Assembly (NCBI RefSeq): GCF_003049575.1
Contig: NZ_PYWI01000011.1
Span: 1 to 64,000, forward strand
DNA length: 64,000 nucleotides
Origin: Lysinibacillus parviboronicapiens
GTDB lineage: Bacteria > Bacillota > Bacilli > Bacillales_A > Planococcaceae
Reading direction: 5' to 3'
In this document: positions 17,898-25,881 of the stretch, piece by piece
Position numbering within the stretch: position 1 is the stretch's first letter
How the letters are laid out: every line of letters begins with the position of its first letter
Notes under the pieces: generated by a model
What the model was told of the DNA's origin: nothing
Databases searched by the model: none
The model's input: the letters and a program-made list of their open reading frames with translations, nothing else
Position numbers and translations under genes: made by a program

Positions 17898-19160
17898 TCA
17901 TTTTACCATTACTTCACCTGCAAGTGCGCGTTTTTCTTGCTCTGGGTCAAACTCTTTTTCCATTTTAGAAACGACTACTGCTGCCACACCGTTACCGATT
18001 AAGTTTGTTACTGCTCGTGCTTCTGACATAAAGCGGTCAACACCAATTAATAATGCAATGCCCTCGACAGGTATCATTGGGAATGCAGCAAGCGTTGCAG
18101 CAAGTGTGATGAATCCTGAACCTGTTACACCGGCAGCACCTTTAGAAGTTAGCATTAAAATAGCTAGCAATGTAATCTGATGCCAAATATCTAAATCAAC
18201 ACCATATGCTTGTGCGATAAAAATAGCCGCCATTGATAAGTAAATAGATGTACCATCTAAGTTAAAGGAATAGCCTGTTGGTACAACAAGTCCCACTACC
18301 TGTTTAGAACAGCCGTAGTTTTCTAATTTACGCATCATAGAAGGTAGCGCAGATTCAGAAGAGGATGTCCCAATGACGATAAAAATTTCATCTTTAATAT
18401 ATTTAATAAATTTAAAAATACTAAAGCCGAAGTAGCGTGTAATTAAACCGATGATAAGAGTGATAAATATGAACATTGTAATGTAAACCGATAACATTAA
18501 GAAACCTAAATTACCAAGTGATTTTAAACCAAAGTTCCCGATTGTATAACTCATAGCACCGAATGCGCCAATTGGTGAGATTTTCATCACCATATTGACG
18601 ATTTTAAAGAAGATATCTGCTACTTGTTCAAAAAACTTAATGACTGGTTTAGCTGGTTCGCCAATCGCAGCAGCCGCTAAACCAAATAATACAGCAGAGA
18701 ATAACACCGGTAATAATTCCCCATTTGCAAGTGCCCCAACAACATTATCAGGGATAATTTGCATGATAAATGCGCCAATGCCATGCTCTGCAGCAGCCGC
18801 CTGCTCAGTATATTGTGATACATCAGCACCATTTGCAGCTTCTGTATTAAAGCCTTTCCCAGGTTGCACAATATTGACAACGAGTAAACCAATTGCTAGT
18901 GCAAATGTAGACACAATTTCAAAATAAATAAGTGCCTTCCCACCGATTTTACCAACCTTTTTAACGTCACCCATACTACCAATTCCAATAACAACGGTTA
19001 AGAAAATAATAGGTGCAATTAACATTTTAATTAATTTGATGAAAATATCTGCTAATATTTTTAAGCTAGCGCCGAATTCTGGGAACACAGCACCGACAAT
19101 AATACCGAGCACGATGGCAATCAGTACTTGTACAGTTAAATTTTTAAAATTAATACGCAT
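17898..19160 (-). CDS. dctP: Dicarboxylate/amino acid:cation symporter, DctP type
   Basis: This is a 420-residue DAACS-family secondary transporter of the cytoplasmic membrane. It has about eight membrane helices plus two re-entrant hairpins. The serine-rich hairpin IGTSSSESALPSM is near residue 272, and GYSFNLDGTSIYLSMA near 306 carries the NLDGT substrate/sodium motif. The LTSKGAAGVTGSGF second hairpin is near 345. The neighbours dctB, dctS and dctR identify it as the C4-dicarboxylate carrier (succinate, fumarate, malate) of B. subtilis type, not a glutamate carrier. AAGGGGGAG precedes the ATG. A cre-like site lies 35 bases upstream. Confidence 0.92.
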   Translation of the reverse strand: MRINFKNLTVQVLIAIVLGIIVGAVFPEFGASLKILADIFIKLIKMLIAPIIFLTVVIGIGSMGDVKKVGKIGGKALIYFEIVSTFALAIGLLVVNIVQPGKGFNTEAANGADVSQYTEQAAAAEHGIGAFIMQIIPDNVVGALANGELLPVLFSAVLFGLAAAAIGEPAKPVIKFFEQVADIFFKIVNMVMKISPIGAFGAMSYTIGNFGLKSLGNLGFLMLSVYITMFIFITLIIGLITRYFGFSIFKFIKYIKDEIFIVIGTSSSESALPSMMRKLENYGCSKQVVGLVVPTGYSFNLDGTSIYLSMAAIFIAQAYGVDLDIWHQITLLAILMLTSKGAAGVTGSGFITLAATLAAFPMIPVEGIALLIGVDRFMSEARAVTNLIGNGVAAVVVSKMEKEFDPEQEKRALAGEVMVK

Positions 19161-19194
19161 TAAACTCTCCCCCTTAAAAAGTCGATGAATATTT

Positions 19195-19208
19195 TGTGAA
19201 CGTTTTCA
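19195..19208 (-). promoter_or_regulatory. Candidate cre (CcpA) site upstream of dctP
   Basis: TGTGAACGTTTTCA matches the catabolite-responsive element pattern TGNAANCGNWNNCA with one mismatch. It lies 35 bases before the dctP start codon. Glucose repression of C4-dicarboxylate uptake would make sense, but single cre matches are common by chance. Confidence 0.45.
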
Positions 19209-19374
19209 TGTGGTTATCATAGCTGAAATTTTCCGACAATAGTTTTTATGACCGAAAAGTTTCTATTGTTCATTTTGTTCATTTTTGGTGATGTCTAAGG
19301 AAAACAAGGAATAGCAAGATTTTAGAGCTGTTTTATAGTAGATAGTGTTTTAGTGAACTATTATAATACACAAG

Positions 19375-19407
19375 AAAAAACCCCACTAAAAAAGTGAGGT
19401 TTTTTCA
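19375..19407 (-). terminator. Terminator of dctB (works on both strands)
   Basis: AAAAACCCCACT pairs with AGTGAGGTTTTT around AAAAA, with A- and T-tracts at both ends. It lies 17 bases past the dctB stop. Confidence 0.88.
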
Positions 19408-19423
19408 TTAATGAACAAAAGTA

Positions 19424-20473
19424 TTAAGGAGTAACAATTTTTTGAATTTCAGTGAGTACATGAACGTTTTCATTATTTTTGCGGTAATGGTCATAGACGG
19501 GGGATAGTTTTTCTTTAAAACGTTTCCGTTCCTGTTCGCTCATAACATAAATATCAAAGTCATCCTGTTGCTCAAGTTTGTGTAAATCGATTTCATTCAT
19601 GAGAACAGCTTGTTCGAATTGCCATTCCGTCGTTTCCTCCATAGCTTCCTCAATTTGCTTTTGAATTTTTGGAGGAAGCGATTTCCAAAATTTACTGTTG
19701 ATTAAAACTGCGTAACCTAAAATGCCATGCTTTGTTAAAGTCATATGTTGTTGCACTTTGTAAAAACCTTTCGAGTAAATATTGGATGCCGTATTTTCTT
19801 GAGCATCAATGGCGTGTGTTTCTAAATCCGTAAAGACCTCACTAAAAGAAATAGGGACAGGGGTAGCACCAACTGCCTCAAATTGTTTTTCAAGTGTTTT
19901 GCTAGGCATGGTACGTACGCGTAAACCTTGTAAATCTTCATAGCTATGAATAGGTTGCTCGACTGCAGTTAAATGTTTGAAGCCATTATGCCAAAAACCA
20001 AGACCTTTTACATGATAGGGCTCAAGCTCTTCTAATAATTGCTTACCAATTGAGCCTGTTAGTACTTGTTTCACTTCATCATCTGTTTTAAAAAGGTAGG
20101 GAAGATCGAGCACTTGCCAATCTTGTACATAAGATGTCATCTTTGAAAAAGTAGGGATAATCATTTCAACTTCACCATTTTGAACTGCATTAAACTCATT
20201 TTCATCATTAAAAAGCGAGGCATTTGGATAAACATGTACCCTGACCTCACCATTTGTTTTTTCCTGCACGAGCTCAGCAAATTTACTGGCTGCTTGTCCT
20301 TTCGGTGTATTTTCTGCAACGACATGACTTAAATGAATGGTGATTTGTGTATCCAAGCCCTTTTGTTCATCGTCATAGGGGAGTGGTTTTGCAAAAAGTA
20401 AGCCTTGCTGTATGCCTATGGAAATTGTTAACAATATTGCGGTTGCTATTGTTCCAATAATAAATTTTTTCAT
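19424..20473 (-). CDS. dctB: C4-dicarboxylate-binding protein, TRAP DctP-like (DctB)
   Basis: The 349-residue extracytoplasmic solute receptor has an N-terminal signal or anchor helix (about residues 4-22). No lipobox is seen, so it may stay anchored. The mature part is a TRAP-type binding protein: HVVAENTPKGQAA near 50, then GFWHNGFKHLT near 160, GLRVRTMPSK near 184 and IDAQENTASNIY near 225. No TRAP membrane subunits are nearby. As in B. subtilis YdbE (DctB), it more likely acts as a co-sensor that presents C4-dicarboxylates to the kinase DctS. It is divergent from dctS across about 90 bases. Confidence 0.92.
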   Translation of the reverse strand: MKKFIIGTIATAILLTISIGIQQGLLFAKPLPYDDEQKGLDTQITIHLSHVVAENTPKGQAASKFAELVQEKTNGEVRVHVYPNASLFNDENEFNAVQNGEVEMIIPTFSKMTSYVQDWQVLDLPYLFKTDDEVKQVLTGSIGKQLLEELEPYHVKGLGFWHNGFKHLTAVEQPIHSYEDLQGLRVRTMPSKTLEKQFEAVGATPVPISFSEVFTDLETHAIDAQENTASNIYSKGFYKVQQHMTLTKHGILGYAVLINSKFWKSLPPKIQKQIEEAMEETTEWQFEQAVLMNEIDLHKLEQQDDFDIYVMSEQERKRFKEKLSPVYDHYRKNNENVHVLTEIQKIVTP

Positions 20474-20563
20474 ATATTACACCCAATTGATTCGTATTTT
20501 CCTATGTTTTTGTTATTCTAACATATGGAGTAAGCTAAAATATAGTGATAGGAGGCGATGATC

Positions 20564-22165
20564 TTGAAATTTCATAAGTTATCAATGAAGAGAAAAATCA
20601 TGTCTCTTACTTTTTTTATACTCATTGTTTCCTTTAGTATAGGTGGTACTTTTTTGTTAGGATTTGTTATGAATGAGCAGAAAGATAAGCTTGAAAATCA
20701 GGCATTACTTGTAGCAAAAACAGTATCGCAGTTACCAGAATTAAAAACTTATATTGTCCATGATGATTTTGTGAAAGCGACACAGCATATTAATCCTGTT
20801 GTGGAAGAAATTCGTGATATAAATGGAGCGCAGTATATTGTTGTGCTCGATATGCAAAGACGCAAATATTCGCATCCAAGTGCGGAAGAAATCGGTAGAA
20901 TCTCCCAATCGGGTGATTTAAATGCTGCATTTTCTGAACATTATTATACATCAATTGCACATGGACAACATGGAGAGATGGTACGTGCTTTCGTCCCCAT
21001 TATGAGCAATGAGGGTCACCAAGTTGGGGTAGTTGTGGTGGGTTATAGTGTTTTGACTGTCACTGAGTTGCTTCAGTCTATCCAAAAAGAGCTATTCATT
21101 ACCATCCTATTGTCATTGTTATTTAGTGCCTGGGGCGCGCATACGTTAGGGCTTCACATGAAAAAACAAATGTTTGGATTAGAGCCACATGAAATTGCCA
21201 AAATGTATGTGGAACGAACTGAAACATTTAACGCTATGCATGAAGGAATTATTGCCATTGATAATGATTTGACAATTACAATTTTCAATGAAAAAGCCTG
21301 TGAGATTTTAGGGGTATCGGAACGACCGGTGACGCTCATTGGTAAGAAAATTTTTGAGGTGTTACCAGATACACGATTGCCTGAAATTTTAGCATTAGAT
21401 CGTCCTATCTACAATCGTGAGCTCTATATTAATAATCATAGTATTATGAGTAATCGAATTCCAATACAGGTAAACGGAGACACTGTTGGTGCTGTAGCTA
21501 TGTTTAAAGACCGTACGGAAGTGAAACAGCTCGCAGAGGAATTAACGGGTGTTAGGGCGTTCGTTCAGGCTCTGCGTGTGCAAACACATGAGCATAAAAA
21601 TAAATTGCATACCATTGCAGGGCTTTTACAGCTTGGCCATCATGCACAGGCGCTTTCCTATCTAACACAAGTGAAGGAAGAACATGATGAAATTACCAAT
21701 TTTCTAAATGAACGTATTAAAAACGAAAATATTTCTGGCCTGCTGCTTAGTAAAATTTCCTATGCGAAGGAGCAAGGGATTACATTGGAAATTGATCGAG
21801 CAAGCCATCTCTCAACATTTCCGAAAAATTTAGATCATCATGATTTCGTTATTTTATTTGGAAACTTAATAGAAAATGCCTTTGATGCCTTAAAAGACAT
21901 GCCAGTTGGAGAAAAAATTGTGCATGTTTCAGTTGATGAGGAAGACGATGTGCTTGCGATATTAGTAACGGATAATGGCGTTGGCATGTCAGAAGAAGTA
22001 AAAGCCCATATTTTTGATAATGGTTTTTCGACAAAGGAAAAAAAGGGCAGGGGCATTGGACTCTATTTGATAAAAGAAATTGTTCAAAAAGGACATGGTG
22101 ATATTGAAGTCATAAGTGAACCCAATAAAGGAACAAGTTTTTTATTAACATTTTATCTGCATTAA
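20564..22165 (+). CDS. dctS: Sensor histidine kinase DctS (CitA/DcuS family)
   Basis: The 533-residue membrane kinase has TM1 (about residues 12-33), an extracytoplasmic PAS-like sensor domain, TM2 (about 172-192), a cytoplasmic PAS domain (about 205-315), and a SpoB-type phosphoacceptor H342 in VQTHEHKNKLH. The ATPase has NLIENAFDAL, DNGVGM and GRGIGLYL. This is the CitA/DcuS family that senses di- and tricarboxylates. The TTG at 20564 lies 8 bases after AGGAGG; the ATG at 20558 is in frame but only 2 bases from it. Partner: DctR downstream. Confidence 0.92.
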   Translation: MKFHKLSMKRKIMSLTFFILIVSFSIGGTFLLGFVMNEQKDKLENQALLVAKTVSQLPELKTYIVHDDFVKATQHINPVVEEIRDINGAQYIVVLDMQRRKYSHPSAEEIGRISQSGDLNAAFSEHYYTSIAHGQHGEMVRAFVPIMSNEGHQVGVVVVGYSVLTVTELLQSIQKELFITILLSLLFSAWGAHTLGLHMKKQMFGLEPHEIAKMYVERTETFNAMHEGIIAIDNDLTITIFNEKACEILGVSERPVTLIGKKIFEVLPDTRLPEILALDRPIYNRELYINNHSIMSNRIPIQVNGDTVGAVAMFKDRTEVKQLAEELTGVRAFVQALRVQTHEHKNKLHTIAGLLQLGHHAQALSYLTQVKEEHDEITNFLNERIKNENISGLLLSKISYAKEQGITLEIDRASHLSTFPKNLDHHDFVILFGNLIENAFDALKDMPVGEKIVHVSVDEEDDVLAILVTDNGVGMSEEVKAHIFDNGFSTKEKKGRGIGLYLIKEIVQKGHGDIEVISEPNKGTSFLLTFYLH

Positions 22166-22225
22166 GCAACAGATTTTAGTAAGAAAGCGAAGCGCCAGCG
22201 CTATATTTTGAAGGGTGGACTGACA

Positions 22226-22927
22226 GTGACACTTATAAGAGTACTATTAATTGAAGATGATCCCATGGTACGCGAGGTCAATCGCCAATTTATTGAAAAG
22301 GTTGAGGGATTTGAGGTAATTGGCCAAGCGGCAAATGGTGTTACAGGGGTAGAGCAAATTAGTACCCTCAAGCCAGATTTAGTATTTATGGATATTTTCA
22401 TGCCAGAGCAGGATGGAATTACTAGCTTGCATAAAATTCGGGAACTTAAAATGCAAGTCGATATCATTACCGTAACAGCAGCCAATGACATGGAGACGGT
22501 GAAACAGGTACTGCATCTCGGTGTCTTTGATTATATTATGAAACCTTTTTCGTTTGAGCGAGTACAAGGGACACTTGAGAATTATAAGCGATTTAAGAAG
22601 AAAATGCAGACGGAACGGGAGTTCACACAAGGGGAGCTCGACCAATTATTCCATTACCATGGGGGCAATGAAGAGAGCGTGCAGGCAAATGTCATCAACT
22701 ACGAAAAGAATTTGCCAAAGGGTTTTAATCGGACGACCCTTGAAAAGGTTGTCCATTATTTACAATCAGTGGATGGGGCTTCAGCAGAAGAAGTTGCGAG
22801 TGGCGTTGGTATCGCCCGCGTAACGGCAAGACGTTATTTAGATTATTTAGAGAAACAACAAGAAATAACGATGGATGTGCATTATGGAGGCATCGGTCGG
22901 CCTATAAATTATTACTTTAGTAAATAG
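22226..22927 (+). CDS. dctR: Response regulator DctR (CitB/DcuR family)
   Basis: The 233-residue protein has a receiver domain with acidic pocket E10-D11-D12 and phosphoacceptor D56 in VFMDIFMPEQDG, and conserved K near 106. The C-terminal winged-helix domain (about 175-230) has AEEVASGVGIARVTARRYLDYL, as in CitB/DcuR regulators. It should activate dctP when DctS senses C4-dicarboxylates. The frame opens at TTG 22208, but AAGGGTGG sits 7 bases before GTG 22226, which gives the family-like N-terminus MTLIRVLLIEDD. It lies 60 bases after dctS. Confidence 0.92.
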   Translation: MTLIRVLLIEDDPMVREVNRQFIEKVEGFEVIGQAANGVTGVEQISTLKPDLVFMDIFMPEQDGITSLHKIRELKMQVDIITVTAANDMETVKQVLHLGVFDYIMKPFSFERVQGTLENYKRFKKKMQTEREFTQGELDQLFHYHGGNEESVQANVINYEKNLPKGFNRTTLEKVVHYLQSVDGASAEEVASGVGIARVTARRYLDYLEKQQEITMDVHYGGIGRPINYYFSK

Positions 22928-22993
22928 TAATCGGAGTTGTCTCAACTGTCGTTATGATGACAATTTTTAGTGAAATTACTTTTTCTAAAAGGA

Positions 22994-23040
22994 AAGCTGT
23001 CTAAAAAGTATGTTCTCTCACTTTTTAGACAGCTTCTTTT
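22994..23040. terminator. Terminator between dctR and ispH
   Basis: AGCTGTCTAAAAAGT pairs perfectly with ACTTTTTAGACAGCT, followed by TCTTTT. It also has A-rich sequence on the other side and may serve ispH from the opposite strand. Confidence 0.9.
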
Positions 23041-23067
23041 AAGATTTAGTACATCACCTGAAGAATT

Positions 23068-24036
23068 TTAGTAGGGCATAATTTTTTCTACAGGCTTTGG
23101 CGTTTTGATTTTTGGTAAGATTTTGTCAAGTGTGACTGTACGATTGATAGTATGTGTTGTTTCGTCCTGATTATCGTATTGCTCAAGGAATGTAATAACC
23201 TCTTTTACAATCGGTGTTGGCGTAGAGGCTCCAGCAGTAACTGCTACGGTATTAATGCCTTTTAACCAGTCGATTTTTAGTTCAGAAACGTCTGCGATAC
23301 GATAAGATGGTGTACCAGCAATCTCAACTGACACTTGCGTCAAACGATTTGAGTTATTTGATTTTGGGTCCCCAACAACAATTAGTAAATCGGCTTCCCC
23401 TGCTTGTTTCGCAACGGCCTCTTGACGTACCTGCGTAGCTAAACAAATTTCTTTATGCACTTCTATATGAGGAAATTTTTCTTTTAAACTATCCATTAAA
23501 TGAGCAACATCCCACTGACTCATTGTTGTTTGGTTCGTTACAAGTAATTTATCATTTGTTAAGTTTAACGAGTCAACATCAGTGGACGACTGAACTAAAT
23601 GGACGTGTTCTGGTGCAACGCCAATTGCACCTTCTGGTTCGGGATGCCCCTTTTTACCAATATAAATAATATCGTAGCCTTCAGCTGATTTTTCGCGAAT
23701 TAAATCGTGTGTAACAGTTACGTCAGGGCATGTGGCATCAATGGATACTAAGCCTTTACGCTTCGCGATCTCACGAATTTCAGGTGAAACACCATGCGCT
23801 GTGAAAATAACAGTGCCTGTTTCAACTTGTTCAATAATCTCTAAGCGATTGTCGCCGTCTAATGTGATGATACCATCCTCTTCAAAGGCATCAGTGACAT
23901 GTTTATTGTGTACGATCATCCCTAAAATGTAGATAGGTCTTGGTAATGATTTATCTAGTGCGGCGTTACGTGCGATGACCATCGCATCAACAACGCCGTA
24001 GCAATAGCCACGTGGATTAATTTTTAATACTTGCAT
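23068..24036 (-). CDS. ispH: 4-hydroxy-3-methylbut-2-enyl diphosphate reductase
   Basis: IspH (LytB) is the last enzyme of the MEP isoprenoid pathway; it reduces HMBPP to IPP and DMAPP using a [4Fe-4S] cluster. The three cluster cysteines are visible in PRGYCYGV (C12), DATCPDVT and [11 protein letters not shown]. The product is 322 residues from the ATG at 24036, which has AAAGGAG 8 bases upstream; an in-frame extension of six residues to 24054 would swallow the ribosome binding site. The C-terminus is longer than in proteobacterial enzymes, as in other Bacilli. IspG, the preceding pathway step, lies at 61.7 kb. Confidence 0.95.
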   Translation of the reverse strand: MQVLKINPRGYCYGVVDAMVIARNAALDKSLPRPIYILGMIVHNKHVTDAFEEDGIITLDGDNRLEIIEQVETGTVIFTAHGVSPEIREIAKRKGLVSIDATCPDVTVTHDLIREKSAEGYDIIYIGKKGHPEPEGAIGVAPEHVHLVQSSTDVDSLNLTNDKLLVTNQTTMSQWDVAHLMDSLKEKFPHIEVHKEICLATQVRQEAVAKQAGEADLLIVVGDPKSNNSNRLTQVSVEIAGTPSYRIADVSELKIDWLKGINTVAVTAGASTPTPIVKEVITFLEQYDNQDETTHTINRTVTLDKILPKIKTPKPVEKIMPY

Positions 24037-24226
24037 GGTTGTGACTCCTTTCAAGCTTACGTATCTACATTATAACGGACAGCCACAGCGAATACAAAGA
24101 AACGTTCTGTCAATTAAGTCTTGACGCAATTGCATCAAGACAGTGAATCGGTATCTACATAACAAACGATATTCAAATATGCTGCTGTATCATTGCTAAT
24201 GTGCAAAAGTTATTCACTCTACCAAA

Positions 24227-24778
24227 TTACATAGGTGGCTGGAAAATACGTGGTTTGGAAGGAAGCGGTTCACGTGGTGTTAATGGTGTATTTTGTTGTG
24301 AAGAACGCCTACTTCTTGACGTACTTACGGAATCGCTAGCGGCTGCCTCGGCTGCAACAGCTCCTGCCCCTGCAACTGCACCAGTAGCAGGAAGGCCCTG
24401 AAACCCTTTATACAATTTTAAAAGGGAAGGGATGTTTTTCACCATTGGCATTGCTTGCTGAATATAAGGGGTATACGTTTTGGCAGAGTTAAACAAACTA
24501 TTTGCTGATTGTAAAAATGAGCCTATTTTTGAAGGCTCTTGCACAGGTGGCGTTGGCATTTGCCCTCCAAAAGACCCTATCCCATTAGACATTGGAAAGC
24601 CACCTGGAACTCGTGGTTGAAAGCCACCAGGAATTCTTGGTTGTGCAGGGAAGCTTCCGGGTGGATAAAAGGATTGTGGTGACATTGGTGTAGGGGTAGG
24701 CATTTGCATTGGCATTTGCATGGGCATCCCCATGCCGCCGGGATACATTTGAAACGGATAAGGTGGTCGAAATACCAT
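24227..24778 (-). CDS. yqfQ: VrrA/YqfQ family protein, proline/glycine/methionine-rich
   Basis: The 183-residue low-complexity protein starts MVFRPPYPFQMYPGG. The N-terminal half is rich in P, G, M and Q with short internal repeats (MQMP units, PRIPGGF/PRVPGGF). A conserved core follows (IGSFLQSANSLFNSAKTYTPYIQQAMPMVKN), then an alanine-rich stretch and a basic RSRRSS tail. This fits the VrrA/YqfQ family, named after the variable-repeat gene of B. anthracis and possibly spore-related. Its place between ispH and cshB is the B. subtilis order, although here 10 kb separates it from cshB. AAAGGAG precedes the ATG. Confidence 0.85.
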   Translation of the reverse strand: MVFRPPYPFQMYPGGMGMPMQMPMQMPTPTPMSPQSFYPPGSFPAQPRIPGGFQPRVPGGFPMSNGIGSFGGQMPTPPVQEPSKIGSFLQSANSLFNSAKTYTPYIQQAMPMVKNIPSLLKLYKGFQGLPATGAVAGAGAVAAEAAASDSVSTSRSRRSSQQNTPLTPREPLPSKPRIFQPPM

Positions 24779-25176
24779 GTTAATCTCCTTTCATACAAGT
24801 TTATCATTGATGACATACCTGATTATAGATATGATATGCAGATACTTAAATTAGCGTTCGACAAATGCACTTAAAGTCACGATAGAACGTCATGTTTTCA
24901 TTTCCACAGTTCATGCGTCAGGAACGCGATGTATGTGATGTGTTGACTTGGAGGGAGTATTGAAGAAGTGGCTGCATCTGTACATGAAATGTCTTAAACA
25001 CGTAGCAATCATACATGAACTTAACGTGGTAGGTATTGTCAATGAAAGAAGTGGACCTTTTTATTAAAATAAACAAAAATAAAAAGTAGTAGGAGAAGTT
25101 TTTACTCCTGCTACTATTTTTCGTGAAAGTGTATTGTCTTTTTTTGAAATCCGCTCTTCATTAAATTTTTGAAACA
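24779..25176. other. 398-bp gap between yqfQ and kdpE
   Basis: It holds the yqfQ upstream region and the kdpE terminator at 25080-25121. I see no gene and no transposon end, although this is one edge of the inserted kdp block. Confidence 0.6.
25080..25121 (-). terminator. Terminator of kdpDE
   Basis: AGTAGTAGGAG pairs with CTCCTGCTACT (one G:U), with T-tract on the minus-strand side. It lies 56 bases past the kdpE stop. Confidence 0.85.
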
Positions 25177-25881
25177 TTAGCCGTCGTCACTAATACGTAG
25201 CATCCTGTATCCAACACGTACGTGTGTTTGGATATACTGTGGGTGAGATGGATTATCTTCTATTTTCTTGCGTAGTGTCGCCATAAACACGCGTAGGCTT
25301 GGAACGTCTGACTGAAGAACATTTTGCCAAATTTCCTTCAATAGAAAATTATGTGTTAGCACTTTGCCAACATGCTTTGACAATACGACCAATAGCTTAT
25401 ATTCGATGGGTGTCAAATGCACTTCTTCACCATGCACTAACACGGTGTTTGCTAAATAATGAATTTTTAAATGTCCGTTCACAAATACGGACTGCTCACT
25501 ACCTAAATGATGCTCGCTTGCAGTTCTCCGTAAGGCTACTCGAATACGTGCTAGTAACTCCTCCACACTAAATGGCTTCGTTACATAGTCATCGGCTCCA
25601 GCATCGAGCGCATTAATTTTATCCTGTTCTTCACTTCGAGCACTAACCACGATGATAGGCGTTTGTGTCCAACTTCTCACTTTATGAATAAAATCTACAC
25701 CATCCATATCTGGTAAACCCAAATCAAGAATAATGACATCCGGCTTCATTGACAGCACTTTTTGCACGGCACTTGTACCATCACGTTCAATGTCGAATGC
25801 ATAATGCTGTGTTGTTAATGTCATTTTTATTAAATTACCAATCGCCACATCATCTTCCACTACTAAAATTCGTTTATTCAT
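25177..25881 (-). CDS. kdpE: Response regulator KdpE
   Basis: The 234-residue OmpR-type regulator has a receiver with acidic pair D10-D11, phosphoacceptor D53 in VIILDLGLPDMDG, and K103 in YVTKPFSVEEL. The C-terminal winged helix has LTPIEYKLLVVLSKHVGKVLTH and VFMATLRKKIEDNP...TH-RVGYRM. KdpE activates kdpFABC when KdpD signals potassium limitation or salt stress. It overlaps the end of kdpD by 8 bases, so the two are translationally coupled. Confidence 0.95.
   Translation of the reverse strand: MNKRILVVEDDVAIGNLIKMTLTTQHYAFDIERDGTSAVQKVLSMKPDVIILDLGLPDMDGVDFIHKVRSWTQTPIIVVSARSEEQDKINALDAGADDYVTKPFSVEELLARIRVALRRTASEHHLGSEQSVFVNGHLKIHYLANTVLVHGEEVHLTPIEYKLLVVLSKHVGKVLTHNFLLKEIWQNVLQSDVPSLRVFMATLRKKIEDNPSHPQYIQTHVRVGYRMLRISDDG

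Noticed and set aside
19424-20473. A TRAP transporter locus
   Set aside because: The DctP-like receptor has no DctQ or DctM membrane partners; the linked carrier is a DAACS symporter and the kinase/regulator pair fits the DctB co-sensor role.
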